A model generated the notes under the pieces. That model was given only the letters and a program-made list of their open reading frames with translations. It had not been told where the DNA came from and ran no database searches. A program made the translations under genes and the position numbers. Of a stretch of DNA of 64,000 bases, positions 15,942 to 24,652 are shown piece after piece. The stretch's first letter is position 1. Each line of letters begins with the position of its first letter. This DNA is from an uncultured Clostridia bacterium (GTDB lineage: Bacteria > Bacillota > Clostridia > Christensenellales > Aristaeellaceae), in assembly GCA_934630705.1 (NCBI GenBank), contig CAKTWP010000012.1:1-64000 (forward strand). Direction: 5' to 3'.

Positions 15942-16610
15942 ATGCCTAATGCCGCTATCACCTGGGATGAGGCCGAAAACAGGCTCTATGAGTATGGTGT
16001 ATCCAAAGGCGTTCTGTTTCCCATGGAAGACTCCGGCGCTTATGCCGAGGGTAAGGCCTGGAATGGTCTGATCAACGTAACTGACAACCCCGAAGGCGCT
16101 GACATCACCAAGCTGTGGGCCGATGGCATCGAGTATGCTGGTATCCGCGGCGCGGAAGAGTACCACAACAGCATCGAGGCCTATATGTATCCGCCCGAAT
16201 TCGCGGCCTGTGATGGCTCCGCGACCCCGATCGAGGGTATGTACGTCGGCCAGCAGCCCCGCAAGAAGTTTGGTCTGTGCTGGCGTACCGAGATCGGTAA
16301 TGCCAACACGGATACTCTGGGCTATAAGCTGCATGTCGCTTATGGTCTGAGCGCTTCCCCCACCGAGAAGTCTCATGACACCGTAAACGATTCTCCCGAC
16401 GCCCAGACTTTCAGCTGGGATGCCGAAGGCACTCCCGTGCCCATGACCAACTACAAGCCCACTGCCAAGCTGGAGTTCGACTCCACCAAGCTGGGCGCCG
16501 CGAAGATGAAGGCTTTGGAGGATATCCTGTACGGATCTGCTACCGCCGCTTCCCGCCTGCCCAACCCCAACGAGATTCTGACCGCTCTTCAGGCTGTCAC
16601 TGGGGACTGA
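15942..16610 (+). CDS. Major tail (tube) protein
   Basis: 222 aa with a strong AAAGGAGG site. The sequence has the beta-sandwich layout of phi13/TP901-type major tail proteins: NRLYEYGVSKGVLFP, then AWNGLINVTDNPEGADITKLWADGIEY, then FGLCWRTEIGN. It forms the stacked rings of the non-contractile tail. Position between the tail terminator and the two chaperone genes fits. A hairpin at 16669-16698 follows. Confidence 0.85.
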   Translation: MPNAAITWDEAENRLYEYGVSKGVLFPMEDSGAYAEGKAWNGLINVTDNPEGADITKLWADGIEYAGIRGAEEYHNSIEAYMYPPEFAACDGSATPIEGMYVGQQPRKKFGLCWRTEIGNANTDTLGYKLHVAYGLSASPTEKSHDTVNDSPDAQTFSWDAEGTPVPMTNYKPTAKLEFDSTKLGAAKMKALEDILYGSATAASRLPNPNEILTALQAVTGD

Positions 16611-16668
16611 TCTGATCTCTGAGTAACAATGCGATTGAGCCGGCGCCAGAGCCGGAGGGGATGCTATT

Positions 16669-16706
16669 GGGTGACGCCGGAGGGAGGGGACGTCACCCGT
16701 TCTTAT
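16669..16706 (+). terminator. Hairpin after the major tail gene (possible attenuator)
   Basis: GGGTGACG (16669-16676) pairs with CGTCACCC (16691-16698) across a 14-nt loop, followed by GTTCTTATTT. The U-tract is weak, so partial termination or mRNA 3'-end protection is likelier than a full stop. Confidence 0.5.
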
Positions 16707-16725
16707 TTGAAAGGAGAAATGAAAA

Positions 16726-17142
16726 ATGTATAAGAAGACTATTGCTTTTACCGATTACAACGGTATCGATCGCGAAGAAGATTTCTACTTCAACCTGAAT
16801 GAATCCGAAGTGACCAAGATGGAACTGCGTGTTCCTGGCGGCCTGACGGCCATGATGCAGCGCATTGTGAAGAAGATCGACGGTCAGCAGATCATTGATA
16901 CCTTTGAGGACCTGATTCGTGCGGCCTACGGTGAAAAGTCCCCGGATGGCCGCGAATTTGACAAGTCTCCTGAACTGACCAGAAAGTTCATGCAGACCGA
17001 GGCCTACAACAAGTTCTTCATGGAGCTGTGCACTGACTCCAAGGCTGCTTCGGCTTTCTTCAACGGCATCCTGCCTCCCAAGTGGAATGCGGAAGTCGGC
17101 GACAAGCCTATCAATCCGCCCACTCTGGTTCCTGTAGAATAA
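16726..17142 (+). CDS. Tail assembly chaperone 1
   Basis: 138 aa. YKKTIAFTDYNGIDREEDFYFNLNESEVTKMEL is typical of the first (G-type) tail chaperone of clostridial siphophages, as is AAYGEKSPDGREFDKSPELTRKFMQTEAYNKFFMEL. It binds the tape measure protein during tail assembly. It lies directly downstream of the tube gene, with 15 nt to the second chaperone gene. Confidence 0.8.
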   Translation: MYKKTIAFTDYNGIDREEDFYFNLNESEVTKMELRVPGGLTAMMQRIVKKIDGQQIIDTFEDLIRAAYGEKSPDGREFDKSPELTRKFMQTEAYNKFFMELCTDSKAASAFFNGILPPKWNAEVGDKPINPPTLVPVE

Positions 17143-17157
17143 AGGCGGCGACGCAGA

Positions 17158-17709
17158 ATGCTGAAGTTGACTGTGCCCGGATACGAATACTACGACGCGA
17201 AAACCAATACGTTCGGGCATACCAAGACGACGACCTTGCAGCTTGAGCACTCTTTGGTTTCGCTGTCAAAATGGGAAGAAAAGTGGAACAAGCCGTTTTT
17301 GGGGAAAGAGCCCAAAACGATGGAGCAATGCATTGACTATGTACGCTGCATGACAATCACTCAAAATGTCGATCCGCTTGTGTATCAAGGCCTTACCAAT
17401 GACAATTTTGAGGCTGTGAATAAATACATTGAAGCACCAATGACAGCTACATGGTTCAATGATAAAGATAATAAGAAGTTTAACCGTGAGGTTATTACCG
17501 CAGAGGTCATCTATTACTGGATGATTTCTCTGAATATCCCCTTTGAATGCCAGAAATGGCATCTTAATAAGCTGTTGACCCTGGTTCGTGTATGCAATAT
17601 CAAAAATACACCTACCAAGAAGCGTAACAAAGGGCCGAATCGAGCAATGCTTGACCAGCGTGCTGCCCTTAATAAGGCCCGTCGTGAAAAGCTTCATTCT
17701 ACGGGTTAA
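17158..17709 (+). CDS. Tail assembly chaperone 2
   Basis: 183 aa. Begins LKLTVPGYEYYDAKTNTFGHTKTTTLQLEHSLVSLSKWE, then a helical region and a basic tail (KKRNKGPNRAMLDQRAALNKARREK). In many phages this T part is made by frameshifting from the first chaperone frame; here it has its own start (AGGCGGCGACGCAG before ATG), and no obvious slippery heptamer joins the two. It works with chaperone 1 on the tape measure protein. Confidence 0.75.
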   Translation: MLKLTVPGYEYYDAKTNTFGHTKTTTLQLEHSLVSLSKWEEKWNKPFLGKEPKTMEQCIDYVRCMTITQNVDPLVYQGLTNDNFEAVNKYIEAPMTATWFNDKDNKKFNREVITAEVIYYWMISLNIPFECQKWHLNKLLTLVRVCNIKNTPTKKRNKGPNRAMLDQRAALNKARREKLHSTG

Positions 17710-17732
17710 TCAGAGAAAGGAGGCGAGAGCAA

Positions 17733-18110
17733 ATGATTCGGTTTAAGCATAAAGGCGATTTCAAGCATACGGAGCATTTCTTTAAGAAAGCCCGAGAGCG
17801 ATCGTATCTTAATACTTTGAAAAAGTATGGACAAGCCGGAGTCGAAGCTCTCGCCTCCGCTACTCCTGTAAAATCGGGAGCAACCGCAGCCGCCTGGAGT
17901 TATGAGATCACTCAAACCGATGGCGGCTATTCTATTTATTGGACGAATTCCAATATCAACAAGGGCGTAAACATTGCCATTATCCTGCAATACGGTCACG
18001 GCACCGGAACCGGCGGATATGTTCGGGGAGTCGATTATATCAACCCTGCTATCCGCCCGATTTTCGATCAGATTGCCGATGAAGCATGGAAGGAGGTAAC
18101 GTCAACGTGA
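17733..18110 (+). CDS. HK97 gp10-like tail component
   Basis: 125 aa. TPVKSGATAAAWSYEI and IAIILQYGHGTGTGGYVRGVDYINPAIRP are characteristic of HK97 gp10-like/neck proteins. This gene is usually found with the head-tail connectors; here it lies between the chaperones and the tape measure gene, a noticeable displacement. AAAGGAGG precedes the ATG. Its stop overlaps the tape measure GTG start by 4 nt. Confidence 0.75.
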   Translation: MIRFKHKGDFKHTEHFFKKARERSYLNTLKKYGQAGVEALASATPVKSGATAAAWSYEITQTDGGYSIYWTNSNINKGVNIAIILQYGHGTGTGGYVRGVDYINPAIRPIFDQIADEAWKEVTST

Positions 18111-21100
18111 GCAATACTGTCGACCGCCGTGTTGTCGAAATGCAATTCGACAATAAGGACTTTGAGAATAATGTTCAGGACAGTGTAAAGTCACTGGACA
18201 AGTTGAAGAAAAGCCTTAACTTGGAAGAATCGGCAAAGGGCCTCAGTGCTTTCGAAAGAGCTGGACAAAAATTCAGCCTTGACGGAATGGTGCGAGCGGC
18301 TGAAGCCGTAACCGGTAAATTCTCCATCATGGGAACGATTGGCGATCAGGTTCTTCGTCGTATCGGTGACGCTGCCTTTAACGCTCTCAAAAAGATGGAG
18401 GGTTTTGTAGAATCTCTTACTATCGAACCAATTTCGACAGGTATGCAGGAATACGAAACCCAGATCAACGCCATTCAGACGATTCTTTCCAACACCCGCG
18501 ACAAGATGACCAAGCAGGGTCTTTCTGATGCGGAGCGTTTGGAGATTGTGAATGATAGATTGGATCAGCTGAACCATTACGCTGATAAAACCATTTATAA
18601 TTTCACGGAGATGACTCGCAACATCGGCACATTTACCGCTGCCGGAGTTGAACTGGATACCGCCGTGCAATCTATTCAGGGTATCGCGAATTTGGCAGCT
18701 GTTTCCGGCTCGACGAGCGAACAGGCCAGCCGTGCCATGTATCAGCTTTCACAGGCTATTTCTACAGGCATTGTGAGACTGATGGACTGGAACTCTGTTG
18801 TAAATGCCGGCATGGGCGGTGAGGTGTTCCAGAAAGCACTTGTCCGCACCGCTAAGGCTATGGGCAAAACGGTTGACGTTACTGTAACGGAGACTGATAC
18901 CGCAGGCAAGAAGGTCAAGAAAACTGTCAAACGGACAGTTGATGAAATCATCGCCGAAGAAGGATCGTTCAGAGAAAGCCTCTCCAAAGGTTGGTTGACT
19001 TCTGATATTCTTACTGCGACACTTGAGCAGTTCTCTTGGGACTTTGAGCAGATTGCAAAAGAGATGGGCTATGATGCCGCCAATATGGAGGAGGGCGTCC
19101 TCAAAGCCATGGAGCTTAAGAAGAGCGAACTGCTGGCACAGGGATATACTTCCGAAGAGGCGGAAGAGATCATTCAGCTTGCCAAGGATGCGACAGAAGC
19201 CGCAACCAAAGTAAAGACCTTTACACAGCTGTTCGATACCTTAAAGGAAGCCGCTCAGTCCGGTTGGACGCAAACCTGGGAATACATTATTGGCGACTTT
19301 GAGGAAGCCAAAGAGATGTTGACAGGGATCAGCGATTTCTTCGGCAAAATCATCGATAGTTCTTCCGACGCCCGCAATAAGATCATGAAAGAATGGCATG
19401 ATGCGGGCGGACGGGACATGCTGTGGAACGACGATCCGAAGAAAGGACCGCTTGGTGCTTTCTGGAACCTGACCTATGGCATCAAGAATATGATCGACAT
19501 GATCCGGGAAGAATTTCAGAAAATCTTTCCGCCTGCAACCAGTCAGACGCTTTTGAATTTCACCCAGCGGATTCAACAGGCTACAGCAAACTTCAAGGCC
19601 TGGACTGAAAATTCCGAAGGCATGGATAAAATCCGGCGTATCGTGGCCGGTATTGCCGCTGCCTTCGATATCGCAAAGACCGCAATCGGTTATGTGTGGG
19701 ATGGATTCAAGAAGTTGGTCGGTCTTGGCAAGTCAGCCGCTGGTGGTATTCTTGAATTTGCCGCAGGGATCGGCGATTGGCTTGTAAAAGCAAAAGAATC
19801 GATCAAAACATCCGAGGGGCTTCAAAAGTTCCTTCAGAGGATTGGCTCTGTCATCACGACCGTTCGAGATGTGGTTGTTAATGCTCTGAAGCAGGTTTCT
19901 ACCTGGATTGGCAAGCTCTGGGGAAAAGTCAAGAGCTCCGGCATTCTGACAAAGATCGGTCAGGGCATCAGTGATTTTGTCGGCAAGATTCCCGATGCTA
20001 TTGCGAAGGTTAGGGATTGGATCAAGGGCATCATGGAGTATGTCAAAACATCCGATACACTCCGCAAGACTTGGGATAATATCAAGCGATTCTTTGAGCC
20101 CGTCATCAAGAGCCTTGGAGATTTCGGCAAACGGCTGAAGGAAGCCCTGTCCAACTTCTTCAATAGAGACGTGAGCGGTGAAGAAAGTTTGTGGGCGCGG
20201 CTAAAGGCTCGCCTATCGGCTTTCGGTTCCGCTTTTTCTGATTGGTTCGGGACTGTGAAGACAACGGTTTCTAATGTCTGGACCAATATCAAAAACTTCT
20301 TAACCACGTTCTTTACCAAGACGATCCCAGATTTCTTTAATTCCAAGAAGCTGGACGCCTCTTCTATTCTGGAAAAGGTGAAGGCTATTGATTGGGGCAA
20401 AGTTCTGAAGACGGTTCTCGGCGTTGCGACCTTTGTTGAAATTCTGAAAGTCGTTCGTAATTTCAGCAAGATCGGAAAGATCGCCGATTCTTTCAAGAAT
20501 CTCACTAAGACCGTAAAAGATATTGCCAAGAACGGCGCATCCCTGACCAAGGATGGCCTGTTCATCAACGGCAAGAATAAGAGCCCCATTGCGGATACGC
20601 TTCTGAAAATCGCTGCCTCGATTGGAATTCTTGTAGCATCCATCTACGTTCTCGCGAAGATGGGTAATAAGAGTATCATGAAGGGGATGGGCTTGCTGAC
20701 GCTTCTGGCAACTGAGCTCCTGATCGTGTCCGCCTCGTTCAGCAAGATGGATCTTGATGGCGGTTCGGTTCTGAAAGCATCCGCAGCGATCCTGCTTCTG
20801 GTTATCCCGATCAAGCTTCTGAGCGCCATGAAGACCGCTGATGCCTTGAAAGGAATCATTGGCGTCGGCCTCATCCTGGCCGAGCTCGCTCTCTTCTCCA
20901 GGATGATGGGCAAGGACTTTAACGGAAAACAAGCCGGTTTCATCGGACTTGGAATTGCAGTTAATCTCCTTGTTATCGCTATTAAGAACCTGTCGAAGCT
21001 CAATGTTGGCAGTATGGCTAAGAGCCTGATCGCTATGGAAGTGCTGCTGCTGGAAATGGCCGCGTTTACAAAACGTGTGTCCGGAAAGAAAGTGGCAGGC

Positions 21101-23635
21101 ATGATCGCTATGGCCATTGGTATCAATCTGATGGTTACGGCGGTTAAGAGAATGGGCAAGCTGGATATGAAGACCATTGCCAAAGGCGTGATCGGTCTTG
21201 GCAGCATCATGCTTGCTTTCGGGGCGATGCTGAAGCTATCCAGCGGTGTCAATCTCGGCAGCGCTTTGATCCTTCTGGTTACCATGGCCGGAAGCCTGCT
21301 CATGTTTACCGAGGCGTTCAAGCGCATTGATGGTTCCAATACCAACGATATGCTGAAATTCTTCGCGTCCTTCGCCGCGATGATGACTTCCATGTCTATC
21401 GCGCTGGAAGTGCTCAGTACAATTCCGATTGTCGGTGCGCTGAAAGGTGTTGCTAATATGGCAATCCTGGTGGTTGGTCTTGGCGCTTTGTTTGTCGGTC
21501 TTGGCTATCTGCAATCGCAGTGGCAAGGTATGACAGACTTCCTTGAAGGCGGCGGAAATGTTCTCGGTCAGATCGGGCGAGCCATCGGTAAATTCGTAGG
21601 CGGCATTGGTGCTGGATCATTGGAAGCCTTATCCGGCGGTTTGGTATCATATGCCACTAATATAAAAGGACTGAGCGATATCGCAGATGATCGGGATTAC
21701 AATGCAGCCGTTGATATTGCAACGAGCCTTGCTGGACTAACCAAAGTCGTTGCCCCCGATTCTTTAGGAGATTGGATTCTGGCGTGTGTCGGGCAGAAAA
21801 CTTCTTTTGAACGATTTGTCGATACAATCGGTCCGTTTGGAGAAGCAATGAAGGCCTATGCTACGGCGGTAAGCGGGTTTAGTACACTCATCACAACTGA
21901 CGAACAAGCTGCTGTAATCGCTGCGGCTACGGGTATTACAAGCTTTTCTGAGGCCATTCCTGAGGCAAGTTTCTGGGATAAACTATTCGGTTTACCGAAT
22001 GATTTCAGCCTCTTCATCAGCGGTATCGGTCCGTTTGGAGAAGCAATGAAGGCCTATGCTACGGCGGTAAGCGGGTTTAGTACACTTCTCACCCAGAAAG
22101 ACAATAACGCCGCATTGGATGCCATTGACGGAGTAAGGTCGTTTGTTGAAACTTTCGATCCAAGCGGAGGTTTCATGGATACTATGGAAAAGGCACTTGG
22201 AAAAGGCTCGAAGATTGCTACCTTACTTGAGTATGCTGAAACCTTGAAGCTACTTGGCGAAAATCTGGAAATATTCAGCAGCTCGATGGAGCACGTCAGC
22301 GCTGACAAAGTGGACTACGCAACAAAAATATTTGATTCGTTTCAAACATTTGTTGGCGGGTTGAAGAGTAAAGGCGCGGCTTGGCAAGTTGTGTGGGAAG
22401 CAATTGGATCTGGAAGTAGGTTTAATGATCTTACAGAAACTGCTTCAAAGATGGCTGATTTTGGATCAAAATTCAGAACCTTCTCAGAAGGAATTGCTGA
22501 CGCAAATCTGGCGCTTGTGAACTTTGAATCGGCTAAGGAAATGTTTAAGGCTTTTCGTGATTTCAATGATGGTGTAAACGGATACAATGGATCGACTGAT
22601 GGCATGCACTACCTCCTTGATTTGATTGAGGATTGTGGAACTGCGTTGCAGCAACTTAGCTATAATATGAGCGGCACTTCTGTCGACGACTTAACGGCCG
22701 CCGCAAATATCATAAATGGGATCGCGTCTTTAGTTGAATCAGTAAATACATCACCCAGTATGAGCATCGAGCCGATTCAAAAACTGCTGAATAATTTCTC
22801 GCAGATCACCATCCCAGTGTTCGACACCGAAGGAATGGAGTCGGCAAAAGCCTTCATTAGCAGCCTTGCCGAAGGCCTTGGCGGCGCAACAGCAATACTG
22901 GCTATCACGACTTCCATCAGCGATTTGTCTGGACAGGGCACAACCGCTGCCGAGGGTACTTATAAGACTTGGTATTCTTCCGGTCAGTATCTTGCGGCTG
23001 GTCTGGGAGCGGGCGTGAGCAGCATGGCTTCCACTGTTAGACAATCTGCCGTAAACGTAGCTGCCGGAGCTATTCGGTCGATTCGCATGACCTGGTCTGT
23101 AAACTCGCCTTCCAAGGTTGGTGAGGACTTGGGTATGTATTTCGACCTGGGTATTGCAGGCGGCCTTAACAATTACGCCAAGGTTGTCAGCGGAAGCGCT
23201 GTTGATATGGGCAAGAAAGTCGTGGATTCCGCTTCCACAATGCTTCGCGGCGTTGATGGAAGCATCTTCGACAATCTTGACCCGAATCCTACGATTTGTC
23301 CGGTAATGGATCTGACGAACATTCAAAATGGTGTAAGCGCTATCAATGGAATGTTCAATCCGAACAACATGCAGGCGATCGGTCTCTTCCGTGGCATGAA
23401 CTTGTCCAGAGGGGTCAATCAGTTGAACCTGGATGGCGGACGAATTACTGGCACTATTACCGATAAGAACATTGTCTCCAATCTGGAAGGATTGCAGACA
23501 AAGCTCGAAGAGCTTGGCGAAGCCGTGACCAACATGAAGCTGGTGCTCGATACCGGCGCCCTTATCGGCGGCACCTCTGCCAAGATGGATGATGCGCTTG
23601 GCACGCTCGCAATGAGACGAGGAAGGGGTAACTGA
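18107..23635 (+). CDS. Tape measure protein
   Basis: About 1,842 aa from GTG 18107 (AAGGAGG ~9 nt upstream; an in-frame ATG at 18086 lies ahead of that site). The N-terminus has the tape measure pattern: FDNKDFENNVQDSVKSLDKLKKSL, then LTIEPISTGMQEYETQINAIQTIL and FTAAGVELDTAVQSIQGIANLA. The middle (~840-1130) is a series of hydrophobic helices, probably membrane-active on DNA entry. Residues ~1240-1330 contain a 66-residue duplication whose 62-bp core is identical at DNA level. It sets tail length and passes through the tail. No lysozyme or peptidase motif is obvious. Confidence 0.9.
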   Translation: MSNTVDRRVVEMQFDNKDFENNVQDSVKSLDKLKKSLNLEESAKGLSAFERAGQKFSLDGMVRAAEAVTGKFSIMGTIGDQVLRRIGDAAFNALKKMEGFVESLTIEPISTGMQEYETQINAIQTILSNTRDKMTKQGLSDAERLEIVNDRLDQLNHYADKTIYNFTEMTRNIGTFTAAGVELDTAVQSIQGIANLAAVSGSTSEQASRAMYQLSQAISTGIVRLMDWNSVVNAGMGGEVFQKALVRTAKAMGKTVDVTVTETDTAGKKVKKTVKRTVDEIIAEEGSFRESLSKGWLTSDILTATLEQFSWDFEQIAKEMGYDAANMEEGVLKAMELKKSELLAQGYTSEEAEEIIQLAKDATEAATKVKTFTQLFDTLKEAAQSGWTQTWEYIIGDFEEAKEMLTGISDFFGKIIDSSSDARNKIMKEWHDAGGRDMLWNDDPKKGPLGAFWNLTYGIKNMIDMIREEFQKIFPPATSQTLLNFTQRIQQATANFKAWTENSEGMDKIRRIVAGIAAAFDIAKTAIGYVWDGFKKLVGLGKSAAGGILEFAAGIGDWLVKAKESIKTSEGLQKFLQRIGSVITTVRDVVVNALKQVSTWIGKLWGKVKSSGILTKIGQGISDFVGKIPDAIAKVRDWIKGIMEYVKTSDTLRKTWDNIKRFFEPVIKSLGDFGKRLKEALSNFFNRDVSGEESLWARLKARLSAFGSAFSDWFGTVKTTVSNVWTNIKNFLTTFFTKTIPDFFNSKKLDASSILEKVKAIDWGKVLKTVLGVATFVEILKVVRNFSKIGKIADSFKNLTKTVKDIAKNGASLTKDGLFINGKNKSPIADTLLKIAASIGILVASIYVLAKMGNKSIMKGMGLLTLLATELLIVSASFSKMDLDGGSVLKASAAILLLVIPIKLLSAMKTADALKGIIGVGLILAELALFSRMMGKDFNGKQAGFIGLGIAVNLLVIAIKNLSKLNVGSMAKSLIAMEVLLLEMAAFTKRVSGKKVAGMIAMAIGINLMVTAVKRMGKLDMKTIAKGVIGLGSIMLAFGAMLKLSSGVNLGSALILLVTMAGSLLMFTEAFKRIDGSNTNDMLKFFASFAAMMTSMSIALEVLSTIPIVGALKGVANMAILVVGLGALFVGLGYLQSQWQGMTDFLEGGGNVLGQIGRAIGKFVGGIGAGSLEALSGGLVSYATNIKGLSDIADDRDYNAAVDIATSLAGLTKVVAPDSLGDWILACVGQKTSFERFVDTIGPFGEAMKAYATAVSGFSTLITTDEQAAVIAAATGITSFSEAIPEASFWDKLFGLPNDFSLFISGIGPFGEAMKAYATAVSGFSTLLTQKDNNAALDAIDGVRSFVETFDPSGGFMDTMEKALGKGSKIATLLEYAETLKLLGENLEIFSSSMEHVSADKVDYATKIFDSFQTFVGGLKSKGAAWQVVWEAIGSGSRFNDLTETASKMADFGSKFRTFSEGIADANLALVNFESAKEMFKAFRDFNDGVNGYNGSTDGMHYLLDLIEDCGTALQQLSYNMSGTSVDDLTAAANIINGIASLVESVNTSPSMSIEPIQKLLNNFSQITIPVFDTEGMESAKAFISSLAEGLGGATAILAITTSISDLSGQGTTAAEGTYKTWYSSGQYLAAGLGAGVSSMASTVRQSAVNVAAGAIRSIRMTWSVNSPSKVGEDLGMYFDLGIAGGLNNYAKVVSGSAVDMGKKVVDSASTMLRGVDGSIFDNLDPNPTICPVMDLTNIQNGVSAINGMFNPNNMQAIGLFRGMNLSRGVNQLNLDGGRITGTITDKNIVSNLEGLQTKLEELGEAVTNMKLVLDTGALIGGTSAKMDDALGTLAMRRGRGN
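21827..22086 (+). repeat. 62-bp perfect direct repeat in the tape measure gene
   Basis: Bases 21827-21888 and 22025-22086 are identical. The offset of 198 bp equals 66 codons, so the reading frame is preserved and the protein repeats IGPFGEAMKAYATAVSGFST. Confidence 0.95.
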
Positions 23636-23681
23636 CAGATGAAGAAGTTCTGGTGAGAAAACGATCGCCTCCTTTGAAAAG

Positions 23682-23744
23682 TTAATTATTCTGTAACAAT
23701 TCATAACAGAAATTTAATTTGCGGGGGGGGGTATGTGGTATAAT
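23682..23744 (+). promoter_or_regulatory. Moron cassette 2 promoter region
   Basis: TATAAT at 23739-23744 with extended TGG. Upstream TTAATTATTCTGTAACA, AACAGAAATTTAATTT and a G-run closely match the block at 7707-7771. Confidence 0.75.
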
Positions 23745-23790
23745 ACACAAAGCAGTGTCCGCATACCCTTCCCCAGAAGGAGGAATTGTT

Positions 23791-24207
23791 TTGAAAAAAC
23801 TTTTCGTGATGTTTATGGTTCTGATGTTGATTTCAGCTACTGCACTATGTGAAGGTTATGACTTGGTTAATATGACCCTCGATGAATTAGTATCCTTGCG
23901 TAGGGAATTAAATGCTGAAATCGCGAGCAGGATCAATTTTGACCCGATGGCCATTTACGAAGGCGAATACATAGTGGGGCTGGATATTCAGCCGGGCGAA
24001 TATTTGGTTTATAACGACGACCAAAAGTTTGGCGCTATTCAAATAATCGTCGAGTATCCTGCTGAGTCGGACAGAGAAGCGCTTATAGCGCGCATCCTTA
24101 AAGATCGACCCTATTATCTGAAACTCGAAGACGGATCTATCGTAAAAGTAACTAATGTTTCATCCGCCCATATCGAAATCATTGCAACACCTGAATGGGC
24201 ACAATGA
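23791..24207 (+). CDS. Exported moron protein 2 (paralogue of the 7882 protein)
   Basis: 138 aa from TTG 23791, preceded by AGAAGGAGG at 7 nt. Signal peptide MKKLFVMFMVLMLISATALC, then NMTLDELVSLRRELNAEIASRI and Y-x-VGLDIQPGEYLVYND. These align with MTTDELISLYREIQLEL-x-DRI and YVVGKDIKAGYYDF of moron protein 1, so the two share a helix-plus-beta-domain design but differ elsewhere. Exported, function unknown. It has its own promoter and lies in the cassette ending at the 24601 terminator. Confidence 0.75.
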   Translation: MKKLFVMFMVLMLISATALCEGYDLVNMTLDELVSLRRELNAEIASRINFDPMAIYEGEYIVGLDIQPGEYLVYNDDQKFGAIQIIVEYPAESDREALIARILKDRPYYLKLEDGSIVKVTNVSSAHIEIIATPEWAQ

Positions 24208-24233
24208 AATTGCAAATGAGGCGGTGAAACTTC

Positions 24234-24569
24234 GTGTCCACGGTTCTTATAGTCTTTTTATTGGTTATTGCACTAATAGTGTATGGTGTCTATCGTCTTC
24301 TCAAATTCACCTTCAAGAAGACAAGGCGATCCATTCAAGATCGAAAAAGGACTAAAGAGCAGAAGCGGGCTGAACGTGAAGTTGCCAAATTTGAGGCGTC
24401 TATATCCCGGACAAGTGTTGTTAGTCGACGTAAAGTATTCGACAGTAATCGTAAACATCACTACGAAACAACGTTTGTGATATACTTCAATAACCACAAG
24501 AAGGCAGCATTGACTGTGATAGATGGATCGTATCACTATGATGTCCTGATGAGTAAAATTGGGGATTGA
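24234..24569 (+). CDS. Single-pass membrane protein, DUF2500-like
   Basis: 111 aa, GTG start. One N-terminal transmembrane helix (VLIVFLLVIALIVYGVYRLL), then a basic segment (KKTRRSIQDRKRTKEQKRAEREVAK) and a short beta domain (SRRKVFDSNRKHHYETTFVIYFNNHKKAALTVIDGSYHYDVL). The last part resembles the DUF2500 core, but this is a weak match. It is the second gene of moron cassette 2, matching cassette 1 in having an exported protein followed by a membrane protein. Confidence 0.65.
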   Translation: MSTVLIVFLLVIALIVYGVYRLLKFTFKKTRRSIQDRKRTKEQKRAEREVAKFEASISRTSVVSRRKVFDSNRKHHYETTFVIYFNNHKKAALTVIDGSYHYDVLMSKIGD

Positions 24570-24600
24570 ATAAACGAGATCCAAACAAAATACGTCAATG

Positions 24601-24630
24601 GCCCTCGCTGAAATATGCGGGGGCTTTTTC
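24601..24630 (+). terminator. Rho-independent terminator closing moron cassette 2
   Basis: GCCCTCGC (24601-24608) pairs with GCGGGGGC (24617-24624), then TTTTTCTTT. It makes the cassette a self-contained transcription unit. Confidence 0.85.
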
Positions 24631-24652
24631 TTTGTCTGAAAGGAGGAATGGC

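Noticed and set aside
16726..17709. Programmed frameshift between the two tail chaperones
   Set aside because: No clear slippery heptamer at the end of the first frame, and the second gene has its own start; not enough to call a frameshift.
18086..18106. Upstream ATG start of the tape measure gene
   Set aside because: AAGGAGG lies downstream of that ATG and serves the GTG at 18107, which also overlaps the previous stop.
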